Part shown: positions 20,912 through 29,399 of the stretch, piece by piece
Numbering within the stretch: position 1 is the stretch's first letter
Layout of the letters: each line of letters opens with the position of its first letter
DNA from: Fundidesulfovibrio agrisoli
GTDB lineage: Bacteria; Desulfobacterota; Desulfovibrionia; Desulfovibrionales; Desulfovibrionaceae
DNA: 64,000 bases
NCBI RefSeq assembly: GCF_022808715.1
Contig: NZ_JAKZKX010000003.1
Span: forward strand, 186,001 to 250,000
Reading direction: 5' to 3'
Translations under genes and position numbers: made by a program
Notes under the pieces: generated by a model
Databases searched by the model: none
What the model saw: the letters and a program-made list of their open reading frames with translations, nothing else
What the model was told of the DNA's origin: nothing

Positions 20912-23461
20912 ATGGACTATCCCATTCTGCATTGGAACTGGTGGGGCGGCGGCCTGCTCATCGCCCTGGTGGCCACGATCCACGTGTTCATCGCGCATTT
21001 CGCCGTGGGCGGCGGCCTGTTCATAGCCGTGATGGAGACCCGGGTGCAGCGCCTGGGCCTGGGCACCCTCAAGGACTACCTCCGCCGCTACGCCAAGTTC
21101 TTCCTGGTGTTCACCATGGTGGTGGGCGGGCTCACGGGCGTGGGCATCTGGGTGGTGATCGCCATCGGCGCGCCCGGGGCCACCTCGACGCTCATCCACT
21201 CCTTCGTGTTCGGCTGGGCCACGGAGTGGACATTCTTCCTGGCCGAGATCGTCACCCTGCTGGTGTACATGAGCTCCTTCGAGGCGGAGCGCTCCACCCG
21301 GCGGCTCATCCTGGCCTGGCTCTATTTCGCCTTCGCCTTCGGCTCGCTCACGGTGGTGCAGGGCTTCATCTCCTACATGCTGACCCCCGGGGAGTGGCTG
21401 GCCACCCAGCGCTTCTGGGACGGCTTCTTCAACCCGACCTTTGTGCCCGGGCTGGTGTTCCGCGCCGCTTTCGCGGCCCTTGTCGCGGGCGTGTTCGGCC
21501 TGATAACCGCCCAGGGCGTCGAGGACGAAACCGAGCGCAAGCGGCTCTCCCGCTTCTGCGCGGTGTGGACCATCCTGCCCCTGCCGGCGCTGGCCGCGGC
21601 GGGCTGGTGGCACATCGCCGTGCTCTCGCCGGAGCAGCAGACCCTGGCGCTGGGCCTCTCCCCCGAGGTCGCCTCGGGCATGAAGGCTTTCTGGTGGGCC
21701 TCGCCCTTCGTGGTGGCGGGCGGCGCGATGCTGGCGGGCGGCGTCTCCCGCGAGGTGGCCCGCCCCGTGGCCATCGCGACCATGCTGGCCTCCTTCTGCG
21801 TGCTGGCCTCCTTCGAGTACATGCGCGAGGCCGCGCGCAGGCCGTACCTCATCACCGGCTACATGTACTCGAACGGCATCCCCGTGGCCCGCGCCGGGGA
21901 GCTCAACGCCAAGGGCGCGCTGGCTTCCGCCAAGTGGAGCAAGGTCAAGCAGGTCACGGACGAAAACCGCATGGAGGCCGGCCGCGAACTCTACTACCTG
22001 GAGTGCTCCAGTTGCCACAGCCTGGGCGGCCCCATGCTGGACATGCTGCCCCGCAGCGCCAAGTACTCCGCCTTCGGCATGGAGGCCCTGCTGACCGGCA
22101 TGGGCAAGATCGGCACCTACATGCCGCCTTTCCTGGGCACCCCGCAGGAGAAAACCGCCCTGGCCGCCTGGCTCACCGAGGGGCTTCACGGCCCCCGCAA
22201 GGAGGAGGCCCCCAAGTTCCCGCAGGCTGTCGACGCGGTGCCCGTGTTCACCGACGACACCCCCTACGTGCTCACCGCCGCGCCGGACCGGGGCATCAAC
22301 CTGCTCTCCGACGCCGACGGGCAGTGGACCCTGGGCGTCGGCACGCAGGGGCTCACCGCGCAGCTGATCCGGCGCGACATAGCCCCCGAAGCCGTCACCA
22401 AGGGCGTCACCATGACCTACACCGTGGCCGACGGCCAGGCGGGCAGCCTCCAGCCCCAGGGCAACGCCTTCCGGGCCGAGCTTATCCCGGTGTCGCCCTA
22501 TCCCAAGTCCGGCGGGTTCCAGCCCTATCCGGTGGCCGAGGTCAACGCCTACGACGAATCGGGCAAGCTGCTGGCCAGCACCAGAGTGGTGCTGCCCGTC
22601 TCCACGGAGCTGGGCTGCCGCAACTGCCATGGAGGCCCGTGGAAGCGCGGCGTGGCGGGCATAGCCCCCCCCACCGGGCGAGACGTTCTGGCCGCGCACG
22701 ACAGGCTCTCGGGCACGCGCCTTTCCAAGCAGTCCGGCACGCTGGAGTGCCGCTCCTGCCACCGCGACGCCATCCAGGCCAATGGCCAGCCCAGTGGCCA
22801 GCCCGCCGCCCAGCCCGGCACGGGCGCGAATCCCGGCGGCCCCGGCAGGACCATGAGCCTCTCCGCGTCCATCCACGGGCTGCACGCGGTTTATCTGGCC
22901 GGGCAGGGGGCCAAGGCCTGCGACGCCTGCCACCCCACCAGCCCCACCGGGGCCACCCGCGCCTTCCGCGACCCGCATCAGGAGGCCGGGCTGGACTGCA
23001 CCAACTGCCACGGCGCGCTGGAGGACCACGCCCTCTCCCTGCTGACGCGGGAGAAGGCCCTGGGCGCTCCGGCCGCGGGCAAGCTCATGGGCCTGATAAC
23101 GCCCCGCGACGCCCAGCCCGTGCCGCGCGAACCCTGGGCGCAGGAGCCCCGCTGCCTGACCTGCCACGTGGACTACGGCCCGCCGCAGGGCATGCAGGCC
23201 TACGGCACCTGGAGCAAGGACCGCGCGGCCCTGTTCAAGAACTCCCGCGACGAGATGGGCGCCATGGCCTGCTCCGGCTGCCACAGCTCGGCGCACGCGG
23301 CCTATCCGGCGCGGAACCCCTACGGAAAGATACGCGACGTGCTCCAGCCCATGCAGTACCAGAAGAACACCAACGCCCTCGGTTCGCCCAAGACCTGCAA
23401 GGTCTGCCACACCATGGACATGGACGCCCCGGCGCACCACCCGGGCATGGGCCTGGACTGA
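20912..23461 (+). CDS. cytochrome bd-like membrane domain fused to an eight-haem cytochrome c region
   Basis: An 849-residue membrane protein. Residues 1-335 form about nine transmembrane helices resembling the N-terminal part of CydA (for example LIALVATIHVFIAHFAVGGGLFIAVME and WATEWTFFLAEIVTLL). The GRQPW segment of quinol-using CydA was not seen. Eight CxxCH haem c motifs follow, with first Cys at about residues 365, 569, 613, 670, 696, 748, 787 and 829. The first forms a mono-haem domain next to the membrane part. A 200-residue linker domain separates it from the seven others. It probably passes electrons between periplasmic c-type carriers and a membrane haem site. Whether it reduces O2 is unknown. 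Confidence 0.82.
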   Translation: MDYPILHWNWWGGGLLIALVATIHVFIAHFAVGGGLFIAVMETRVQRLGLGTLKDYLRRYAKFFLVFTMVVGGLTGVGIWVVIAIGAPGATSTLIHSFVFGWATEWTFFLAEIVTLLVYMSSFEAERSTRRLILAWLYFAFAFGSLTVVQGFISYMLTPGEWLATQRFWDGFFNPTFVPGLVFRAAFAALVAGVFGLITAQGVEDETERKRLSRFCAVWTILPLPALAAAGWWHIAVLSPEQQTLALGLSPEVASGMKAFWWASPFVVAGGAMLAGGVSREVARPVAIATMLASFCVLASFEYMREAARRPYLITGYMYSNGIPVARAGELNAKGALASAKWSKVKQVTDENRMEAGRELYYLECSSCHSLGGPMLDMLPRSAKYSAFGMEALLTGMGKIGTYMPPFLGTPQEKTALAAWLTEGLHGPRKEEAPKFPQAVDAVPVFTDDTPYVLTAAPDRGINLLSDADGQWTLGVGTQGLTAQLIRRDIAPEAVTKGVTMTYTVADGQAGSLQPQGNAFRAELIPVSPYPKSGGFQPYPVAEVNAYDESGKLLASTRVVLPVSTELGCRNCHGGPWKRGVAGIAPPTGRDVLAAHDRLSGTRLSKQSGTLECRSCHRDAIQANGQPSGQPAAQPGTGANPGGPGRTMSLSASIHGLHAVYLAGQGAKACDACHPTSPTGATRAFRDPHQEAGLDCTNCHGALEDHALSLLTREKALGAPAAGKLMGLITPRDAQPVPREPWAQEPRCLTCHVDYGPPQGMQAYGTWSKDRAALFKNSRDEMGAMACSGCHSSAHAAYPARNPYGKIRDVLQPMQYQKNTNALGSPKTCKVCHTMDMDAPAHHPGMGLD

Positions 23462-23481
23462 GCGCTGCTCACGCCAACGCC

Positions 23482-23524
23482 AACGGCCGGGAAGAGGCAT
23501 GCCTCTTCCCGGCCGTTTGTTTTT
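23482..23524 (+). terminator. strong terminator after the bd-like operon
   Basis: A perfect 36-base palindrome (two 18-base arms, 23482-23517) is followed by TTTGTTTTTG on the plus strand. It closes the rightward 19837-23461 unit 20 bases after its stop. The A-pairs on the left arm could also give weak leftward termination for the L,D-transpeptidase gene. Confidence 0.92.
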
Positions 23525-23556
23525 GTGCAGCCGCGCAGTGTGATCGAGCCGAAAGG

Positions 23557-24306
23557 TCAGGGAAGCTTCAGATTGGCGGCGAAGCGCGCGTACTCCTCGC
23601 GGGGCAACTGGACCAGCAGGGGGGAGAGGGCCGGGTCCAGCCAGGCGGCCACGCGCTCCATGTCGGCGCGGTCCATGGCGGTGCAGCCGGAGGTCGTGGC
23701 CCCGGGGGCGCGCCAGATGTGCAGGAAGATGCAGGAGCCCGCTCCGGGCGCGGCAGGGGCGGGGTTGTGGGCCACCACCAGGCCCAGGGCGTACAGGTCG
23801 TCCTTGCGGCGCATGAGTTCGGAGCTGTTCCACGCGCGCGAGGGGGCCGCCGAAGCGTCCAAGAGGACATTGTACTGCGGCGAGGCGGCGTCGTCCACGC
23901 ACTCCAGCGTCCCGGTGGCCTGGACGTAGGGCATGCGCAGGCCCGTCGGCGGGGCCTTGTCGTAGCCGAAAACCGGCCCCAGCCTGAACACGCCCGCCGG
24001 GGCGCGTCCGTCGCCCTCCCGCTTGCGCGGGCCGTCCGCCGGGGTCTCGTGCAGGCCGATCCCCCAACCCAGGCCCTTGGGGCCGAGCATGACCGGAACG
24101 GACGGGCCGTCCTGGTGCCATGAGCCGCCCGCATCGCGGCTGTGGAGGCTCAGGCTGGCGCCGGTGCAGCTCCAGCAATCGCTGGTGACCACCACAAGCT
24201 GCCTGGAGGCGGCCAGGGCTTCTTCCAGCGCGGCGGCGGACGCTGGGATGACAGTCAGGAGTACGGCGGCGAGCAACAGCGCGGCCATGAGCGGGAAGTG
24301 TTTCAT
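23557..24306 (-). CDS. exported L,D-transpeptidase-like (YkuD) protein
   Basis: A 249-residue protein with a signal peptide (residues 1-25, ASA at the cleavage site). The YkuD catalytic signature is visible near the C-terminus: H196 in FLHIWRAP, then S206-G207-C208 in TTSGCTAM. Such enzymes make or remodel 3-3 peptidoglycan cross-links, or anchor lipoproteins, in the periplasm. CWSC at 44-47 could form a disulfide. It is smaller than the second family member at 56809-57927. It stands alone, leftward, facing the terminator of the respiratory operon. Confidence 0.82.
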   Translation of the reverse strand: MKHFPLMAALLLAAVLLTVIPASAAALEEALAASRQLVVVTSDCWSCTGASLSLHSRDAGGSWHQDGPSVPVMLGPKGLGWGIGLHETPADGPRKREGDGRAPAGVFRLGPVFGYDKAPPTGLRMPYVQATGTLECVDDAASPQYNVLLDASAAPSRAWNSSELMRRKDDLYALGLVVAHNPAPAAPGAGSCIFLHIWRAPGATTSGCTAMDRADMERVAAWLDPALSPLLVQLPREEYARFAANLKLP

Positions 24307-24408
24307 GGGGCGAGGATGCAGCCCTCGGGGGTGCCCGTCAAGGGCCTCTCAGTGCGCCACCTGCCCTGCCTCGTTTCGAATGCGGAATGTTGTGGTTGTA
24401 CCGGCCCC

Positions 24409-24482
24409 GGCCTCCCTGTCCGCCGCCGCGCGGACAGATATATTTGAAGATATCCGCCCCCGCGGCGGCGGACAAAGAGGCC
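24409..24482. repeat. long hairpin repeat, module H (copy 1)
   Basis: A 14-bp perfect stem, TGTCCGCCGCCGCG (24417-24430) with CGCGGCGGCGGACA (24461-24474), extended outward by GGCCTC / GAGGCC-type pairing. The 30-base loop holds TATTTGAAGA at 24441-24450. A similar long hairpin with the same decamer, inverted, lies at 39046-39118. It sits in the 441-base gene-free stretch 24307-24747. Confidence 0.75.
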
Positions 24483-24614
24483 GGAGCCGCACCCCGGACC
24501 AGCGCGGCAACTATTGTAGATAACCGCCTCGCGCCCGGAGGTGTTTCCCGCTCCTTGCCTTCCAAAGAATTCGCTTGAGACCGCCCACGCAGGCGGAATG
24601 AACGCGAAGCGGAA

Positions 24615-24655
24615 CGGGATTGCAAAGGGAGGAACTCCCTTTGCCCGCCGGAGGC
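24615..24655 (+). repeat. 41-bp dispersed repeat, module R (copy 1)
   Basis: This 41-base segment matches the reverse complement of 39143-39183 at 39 of 41 positions. Its core is an AAAGGGAG-GAA-CTCCCTTT hairpin, followed by the G/C-rich CCGCCGGAGGC. It looks like a REP-type intergenic element. The rest of the 24307-24747 gap, outside modules H and R and the terminator, holds no gene I can support. Confidence 0.85.
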
Positions 24656-24691
24656 ATCTTCCCTCCCTCTCGCCTTTCCCAACGCTCCAAC

Positions 24692-24720
24692 AAAAAAACG
24701 GCCGGGTTCCCCCGGCCGGT
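24692..24720 (-). terminator. terminator downstream of the DEAD-box helicase
   Basis: On the minus strand a CCGGCCGG / CCGGCCG stem with a short GC-rich loop is followed by seven T (A at 24692-24698 on the plus strand). It lies 28 bases after the helicase stop. Confidence 0.85.
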
Positions 24721-24747
24721 CTCGATGCGTTTGTCTTGCGGCTGCTT

Positions 24748-26868
24748 CTAATCCCAGTCGATGCCCTTGCCGTCTCCGTAGGTGGAGTCGAACTCGAAGG
24801 TGGGCACGGCCTTCTTCTCAGCCTTCTTTTTGGCGGGCTTTTCGGCAGGCGCGCCTTCGGGCTTGGCCTCGGCTGCCTCGCCGGACTTGGCTTCAGTCGC
24901 CTTGGCCTCCCCGGATTTTCCTTTGCCGCGCGAGCGCGAACGCGAGCGCGACCTGGACTTGGGCTTGGCCTCGCCGGCGGGGGCGGCCTCCTCGGCGGGA
25001 GCGGCGGCCTCGGCGGCGGGCGCGGGCTCGAAGTCCTCATAGACCTCGGCTGATTCGTCCTGGGCCGACTCCCCGGCGGCCATGGCGGCCTCGCCCGAGC
25101 CGGGCTTCTTGCGGGAGCGGCGGCGGCGGCGCCTCTTCTTGCGCACCTCGCCCTCTTCGCCGGCGGGAGCGGCGGCGGGGACGGCCGTCACGGCTTCGAC
25201 GTCGCCAGCCCACTCCGTGGAGAAGTCCTCCATCGTGGTGAAATCGGCGGGAGCGGGAGCGGCAGCGGCCTGGGCCTGGGGCTCGGCCTTGGGCTGGGCC
25301 GGAGCTTCGGGCTTGCGCTCGCGCCGGGGTTTTTCCTCACCGCGCTGGCGGTCTTCGCTGCGCGGCTGGTCCTCGCGGCGGGGGCGGTCTTCGCGGCGGG
25401 GACGCTCCTCCCTGCGGGGACGCTCTTCGCGGCGCGGGGCGGCCTTGTCGCCGCGCCGGGCCGTGGAGGCGGCGCCTTCGGGCTGCTCGGGCACGGCGTG
25501 CAGGGTGGCCTGGTAGCGCTCGTCCAGGAGCATGGCCAGGAGGGACACGTCCTCGGAGGAGCCGAGCTCCTGCGCCAGGGGCAGGAAGCGCTTCAGGCGC
25601 ACCTGCTTGAGGGGGGGCAGGGCGCGCAGTTCTGCCTCCAGGAGGGCGGTCATCCTGGCGGAGACCACGGCGGAGACGTCGTCGTCCGTGGGGGCGGGGC
25701 GCTTGACCAGGTCGATGCCGAAGCGCTGGCCGATGCGGCCCAGGCCCAACTCCTCCATGATGTTCACCAGGGTGATGGCCGTGCCGGAGGCTCCGGCGCG
25801 GCCGGTGCGCCCGGCGCGGTGCACGTAGGACTCGGGGTCCTCCGGGGGTTCGTACTGGAAGACGTGGGAGAGATCGGGGATGTCGATGCCGCGCGCGGCC
25901 ACGTCGGTGGCCACCAGGAAGCGCAGGTTGCCCTTGCGCAGCCTGCCCATGACCTCCTCGCGCTTGGCCTGGGAGAGGTCCGCCGAGAGCTCCTCGGCGT
26001 CGTAGCCGAAGCCTTTGAGCACCTCGGTGATGTAGTGCACGTTGGCCTTGGTGTTGGAGAAGATGATGGCCGAGACCGGGTTCTCGATCTCCAGCAGGCG
26101 GACCAGGCAGCGGTCCTTATCCATGCCGGGTGACTCCACGTACTGGTGCAGGATGTTGGCAACGTGCACCTGGGTGGAGGAGAGCGAGAGGAAATTCGGG
26201 TGGTCCATGAACTCTTCGGCCAGGCGCAGCACGTGCGGCGGGTAGGTGGCCGAGAAGAGGAAGGTGGAGACGCGCCGCTTGGGCAGGTAGCGCTTGATCT
26301 CCTTCATGTCGGGGTAGAAGCCGATGGAGAGCATCCTGTCGGCCTCGTCGAACACGAGCACGCGGATGCCGTCCACGGTGAGGTTGCGGCGCAGCAGGTG
26401 GTCCAGGATGCGGCCGGGGGTGCCGACCACCAGGTGCGCGCCCGCGCGCAGGGCGTCGGTCTGCGCGCCGTAGCCAACGCCGCCGTAGACCGAGGCGATC
26501 TTCAGGCCGGTGCCCGCGAACAGGGTCTCGGCGTCGGCGGCCACCTGGCCCGCCAGTTCGCGGGTGGGGCAGAGGATCAGGGCCTGGGTCTGGGGCTGCT
26601 CCACGTCGAGCAGGTGAAAGATCGGCAGCAGGAAGGCCCCGGTCTTGCCGCTGCCGGTACGCGACTGGACCATGAGGTCCTGCCCGGTGAGCAGATACGG
26701 CAGCGACTTGGACTGCACGGGCATGAGCGCGGTCCAGCCAGCGCGGCCCATGGCCTCGCGCAGGGGCTCCGGCAGTTCCTCCAGGGCCATTTCGGGCAGG
26801 GAGGCTTCGGGCTCGACGAGGGTCTCGAACTCAGGGGGAGTGGTCTGGGAGTCTTTGGTGTTGTCCAT
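24748..26868 (-). CDS. DEAD-box RNA helicase with long charged C-terminal tail
   Basis: A 706-residue ATP-dependent RNA helicase. The two RecA-like lobes (residues about 20-400) show motif Q, Walker A SRTGSGKTGA (69-78), VFDEADRML, the FSATYP motif III and HRAGRTGRAG motif VI. The remaining 290 residues are low-complexity. They contain a run of RREERPRRED-type repeats (about 465-520), an Arg/Lys block (KKRRRRRRSRKK) and Ala/Glu/Lys repeats ending in RSRSRSRSRGKGKS. Such tails bind RNA non-specifically in RhlE/DeaD-type helicases active in ribosome assembly or mRNA decay. The start is the ATG at 26868; upstream sequence in frame lacks homology. Confidence 0.92.
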   Translation of the reverse strand: MDNTKDSQTTPPEFETLVEPEASLPEMALEELPEPLREAMGRAGWTALMPVQSKSLPYLLTGQDLMVQSRTGSGKTGAFLLPIFHLLDVEQPQTQALILCPTRELAGQVAADAETLFAGTGLKIASVYGGVGYGAQTDALRAGAHLVVGTPGRILDHLLRRNLTVDGIRVLVFDEADRMLSIGFYPDMKEIKRYLPKRRVSTFLFSATYPPHVLRLAEEFMDHPNFLSLSSTQVHVANILHQYVESPGMDKDRCLVRLLEIENPVSAIIFSNTKANVHYITEVLKGFGYDAEELSADLSQAKREEVMGRLRKGNLRFLVATDVAARGIDIPDLSHVFQYEPPEDPESYVHRAGRTGRAGASGTAITLVNIMEELGLGRIGQRFGIDLVKRPAPTDDDVSAVVSARMTALLEAELRALPPLKQVRLKRFLPLAQELGSSEDVSLLAMLLDERYQATLHAVPEQPEGAASTARRGDKAAPRREERPRREERPRREDRPRREDQPRSEDRQRGEEKPRRERKPEAPAQPKAEPQAQAAAAPAPADFTTMEDFSTEWAGDVEAVTAVPAAAPAGEEGEVRKKRRRRRRSRKKPGSGEAAMAAGESAQDESAEVYEDFEPAPAAEAAAPAEEAAPAGEAKPKSRSRSRSRSRGKGKSGEAKATEAKSGEAAEAKPEGAPAEKPAKKKAEKKAVPTFEFDSTYGDGKGIDWD

Positions 26869-26965
26869 AGATGGTGTCGTTTTGGGATGTCGCGCAAGGC
26901 GCGCGCCATTCTCTAACAGGAACGCGGAGCAATTGACAGCGTTTCTATGCAACCGCGGCGGGAGG

Positions 26966-27002
26966 CCAAAAGGAACCGGCCGCGCCAAGGGGCCGCGGCC
27001 GG
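26966..27002 (-). terminator. probable terminator after the outer-membrane protein gene
   Basis: A 9-bp stem CCGGCCGCG / CGCGGCCGG (26976-26984 with 26994-27002). On the minus strand it is followed by TTCCTTTT rather than a clean T-run. It lies 29 bases after the stop of the gene at 27032. Confidence 0.6.
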
Positions 27003-27031
27003 AAGTGATGACGGAATCAGGCGAAGGGCTG

Positions 27032-27595
27032 TTAGAACCCGTACTTGAGCGCCAGGTTGCCGCCCCAGTTGTCGGAGCCCTTGTCGGTGAACTCGCCGAT
27101 GTGCTGGTAGCGGCCGGCCACCTGCATGGACAGCGCGTTGACCAGGTACACGTTGAAGCCGATCTCGGCCGCCTCGGTCATGTTGGAGGTGAAGCCGTTG
27201 CGCGGGATGTTCACGTTGGAGAAGAAGCCGCCCAGGCCGATCCCGGCGAACACGGAGATCTTCTCGTCGGAGATGAAGTGGTAGCGCGCCCATGCGATGG
27301 GGCTGAATGCGCCGACGTTCTCGTAGGTGGTCGCCCCGCTGTAGGGATAACGCTTCTGCGTTACGGAATACCCGAGACCCTCAAGGCCCAGGGCAAAGCC
27401 ATCCACAAAGAAATATCCAGCTTCCGCGCCGTAGGAGAACATGGAGCTGATATTCTTGTTGGAGTTGGCGTAAATGCCCACCTTGGGCTCCAGGTAGACG
27501 GTTCCAGCAGTGGTGCCCGCGTTCGCCAGGGCGGCGCAGAGCCCGAACGCGGCCATAAGGGCCAGGATCGACATGGTTTTCAATGTGGTTCTCAT
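27032..27595 (-). CDS. outer-membrane beta-barrel protein (OmpW/OmpA-barrel-like)
   Basis: A 187-residue protein with a signal peptide (residues 1-26, ANA cleavage). The mature part alternates hydrophobic and polar residues in short strands (LEPKVGIYANSN, YFFVDGFALGLEGLGYSV, ISVFAGIGLGGFFSNVN, MQVAGRYQHIGEF). It ends in LALKYGF, a terminal aromatic residue typical for BAM-dependent barrels. The size suggests an eight-stranded barrel. No porin or adhesin motif tells its substrate. A ribosome site AGGAGG lies just upstream of the ATG. It stands alone between the helicase and a divergent operon; the 257-base upstream gap 27596-27852 shows no other gene. Confidence 0.82.
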   Translation of the reverse strand: MRTTLKTMSILALMAAFGLCAALANAGTTAGTVYLEPKVGIYANSNKNISSMFSYGAEAGYFFVDGFALGLEGLGYSVTQKRYPYSGATTYENVGAFSPIAWARYHFISDEKISVFAGIGLGGFFSNVNIPRNGFTSNMTEAAEIGFNVYLVNALSMQVAGRYQHIGEFTDKGSDNWGGNLALKYGF

Positions 27596-27852
27596 GGTTT
27601 TCCTCCTTCTGTTGAAAGCAACAGACCGTCCAACAATAACACCCTCCCGGAAGTGTTGTCAAAGGGTGCGCGCACTGGGGGAAATGCTTTGGGGCCCATC
27701 TGTAACATGCTTACGCAACTGTAAGGTTGCGCCGGGCCGCATCGCTGCCTGATGGGGCGAACCCCGCAGGGGGGTGGTCAAGCGCGGCGGCTTTGCGTAG
27801 ATTCGCCACGCCCCGGAAGGCCGGACGGGCCCGGGGGCGAACGGGGGCTTCG

Positions 27853-28611
27853 ATGTTCAAGAAATTGTTGTCAAACCTGAGCTGGAAGCAGTCCGTGGCC
27901 CTGGTCACGGCGGGGTTCGCCCTGGCGCTGCCGCTCGTGCACATGCTGATCTTTCGCGACGGCTACAACCTGGGCTTCTACTGGGCGCTGGACCTCTGCT
28001 TCGTGCCGGTGCAGGTTCTGGTGGTCACCCTGATCGTGGAGAACGTGCTGGGCGAGCGCGAGCGCGCGGCCAAGTTCCACAAGCTGAACATGGTCATTGG
28101 GGCCTTCTTCAGCGAGGTGGGCGGCGAGGCCATCCGGCGCATCAACGAATTCTGCGGCGACCTGGACGAGGCGCGCGCACGCTTCGCCGTGGACATGCAC
28201 TGGGGGCACGAGCAGTACCAGGAGGCCCTGGCCTTCGCCCGGGGCAACAGTTGCAGGCTGGACCACGACGAAACCAGGATGGAGGAGCTCAAGCTTTTCC
28301 TGCTGGAGAAGCGCCAGTTCGTGCTGGGGCTGCTGCAGAACCCCAACCTGCTGGAGCACGACAGCTTCACGGACCTGCTCTGGGCCCTGTGCCACCTCAC
28401 CGAAGAGCTGGCCGCGCGCCCGGGGCTGGAGGGCCTGCCCCCGGCCGACGTGGAGCACCTCAAGGGCGACATGCGCCGGGCCTTCAACCTGCTGGTGGTG
28501 CAATGGTTGGCCTACATGGAGCACCTCAAGCGCAGCTACCCCTACATCTATTCCCTGCAGGTCCGGCAGAACCCCTTCAAGCAGGACCGCAACGTGGTGG
28601 TGCAAGGATGA
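27853..28611 (+). CDS. two-helix membrane protein of unknown function
   Basis: A 252-residue protein anchored by two N-terminal transmembrane helices (about residues 14-33 and 40-62), with a long helical cytoplasmic part. That part has regular Leu/Glu/Arg heptad-like stretches and an N-terminal charged hinge (NVLGERERAAKFHKLN). I do not recognise a family. The ATG at 27853 begins MFKKLLSNLSWKQS. The stop overlaps the next start as ATGA (28608-28611), so translation with the glutaminyl cyclase gene is coupled. Confidence 0.72.
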   Translation: MFKKLLSNLSWKQSVALVTAGFALALPLVHMLIFRDGYNLGFYWALDLCFVPVQVLVVTLIVENVLGERERAAKFHKLNMVIGAFFSEVGGEAIRRINEFCGDLDEARARFAVDMHWGHEQYQEALAFARGNSCRLDHDETRMEELKLFLLEKRQFVLGLLQNPNLLEHDSFTDLLWALCHLTEELAARPGLEGLPPADVEHLKGDMRRAFNLLVVQWLAYMEHLKRSYPYIYSLQVRQNPFKQDRNVVVQG

Positions 28612-29399
28612 AGAAGTTCCACGCGATGTTCAGGGCCGTGCGGCTTTCCCTGCCGGTCCTGCTGGCCCTGGCGCTGCTTGCCGCGCCCTGTTCCGCCGGA
28701 AATTTGACGTACAGCGTCACGGCCGTGCTGCCGCACGACCCCCAGGCCTTCACCCAGGGCCTGGTCTTCAGCCAGGGCTACTTCTACGAGAGCACGGGGC
28801 TCAACGGACGCTCCAGCCTGCGCAAGGTGGAGCCCGCCACCGGGCGCGTGGTGCAGAAGCGCGACCTGCCCGCCAAGGACTTCGGCGAAGGCCTGGCCCT
28901 TGTTGGCGCGGACCTCATCCAGCTGACCTGGACCACGGGCAAGGCCTACGTCTACGACGCGGCCAGCTTCCAGCCCAAGGCCGAGCTGCCCCTGGACACC
29001 CAGGGCTGGGGCGCTGCCGCCACCCCCTTCGGCCTGCTGACCAGCGACGGAAGCGACACCCTGACCTGGCGCGACCCCGCCAGCATGAAGCCGGTGCGCA
29101 CCCTGCGCGTGGCGGACGGCCAGAAGCCCGTGACAGAGCTCAACGAGTTGGAGTGGGTGGATGGCTGGATACTCGCAAACGTCTGGCATGATGATCGCAT
29201 AGCAGTCGTTTCACCGGCCACCGGGAAAGTGGCCGCCTGGATCGACTGCGCCCAGTTGCGCGCCAGGACCCAGGGCCTGCCCGACGAGTCGGACCTCAAC
29301 GGAATCGCCTGGGATCCGGCGACCCGCAGGCTGTTCGTAACCGGGAAGCTGTGGCCGAGCATCTATGTCTTGTCCCTGGAGGGGCTGCCGAAACCATGA
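28608..29399 (+). CDS. exported glutaminyl-peptide cyclotransferase (glutamine cyclotransferase)
   Basis: A 263-residue protein with a signal peptide (about residues 1-30). The mature part matches the plant/bacterial glutaminyl cyclase beta-propeller family: PHDPQAFTQGLVF, FYESTGLNGRSSLRKVEP, GEGLA, TWTTGKAYVYD, ELNELEWVDGWILANVW and LNGIAWDPATRRLFVTGKLWPSIY. These enzymes convert N-terminal Gln to pyroglutamate, protecting exported proteins. It overlaps both neighbours by ATGA, so it is the middle gene of a coupled three-gene operon. Its substrates are unknown. Confidence 0.88.
   Translation: MKKFHAMFRAVRLSLPVLLALALLAAPCSAGNLTYSVTAVLPHDPQAFTQGLVFSQGYFYESTGLNGRSSLRKVEPATGRVVQKRDLPAKDFGEGLALVGADLIQLTWTTGKAYVYDAASFQPKAELPLDTQGWGAAATPFGLLTSDGSDTLTWRDPASMKPVRTLRVADGQKPVTELNELEWVDGWILANVWHDDRIAVVSPATGKVAAWIDCAQLRARTQGLPDESDLNGIAWDPATRRLFVTGKLWPSIYVLSLEGLPKP

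Noticed and set aside
20777-24178. 1133-codon open frame on the minus strand across the bd-like operon
   Set aside because: Low-complexity Gly/Arg/His product with no motif. The plus strand carries eight CxxCH motifs and membrane helices in frame.
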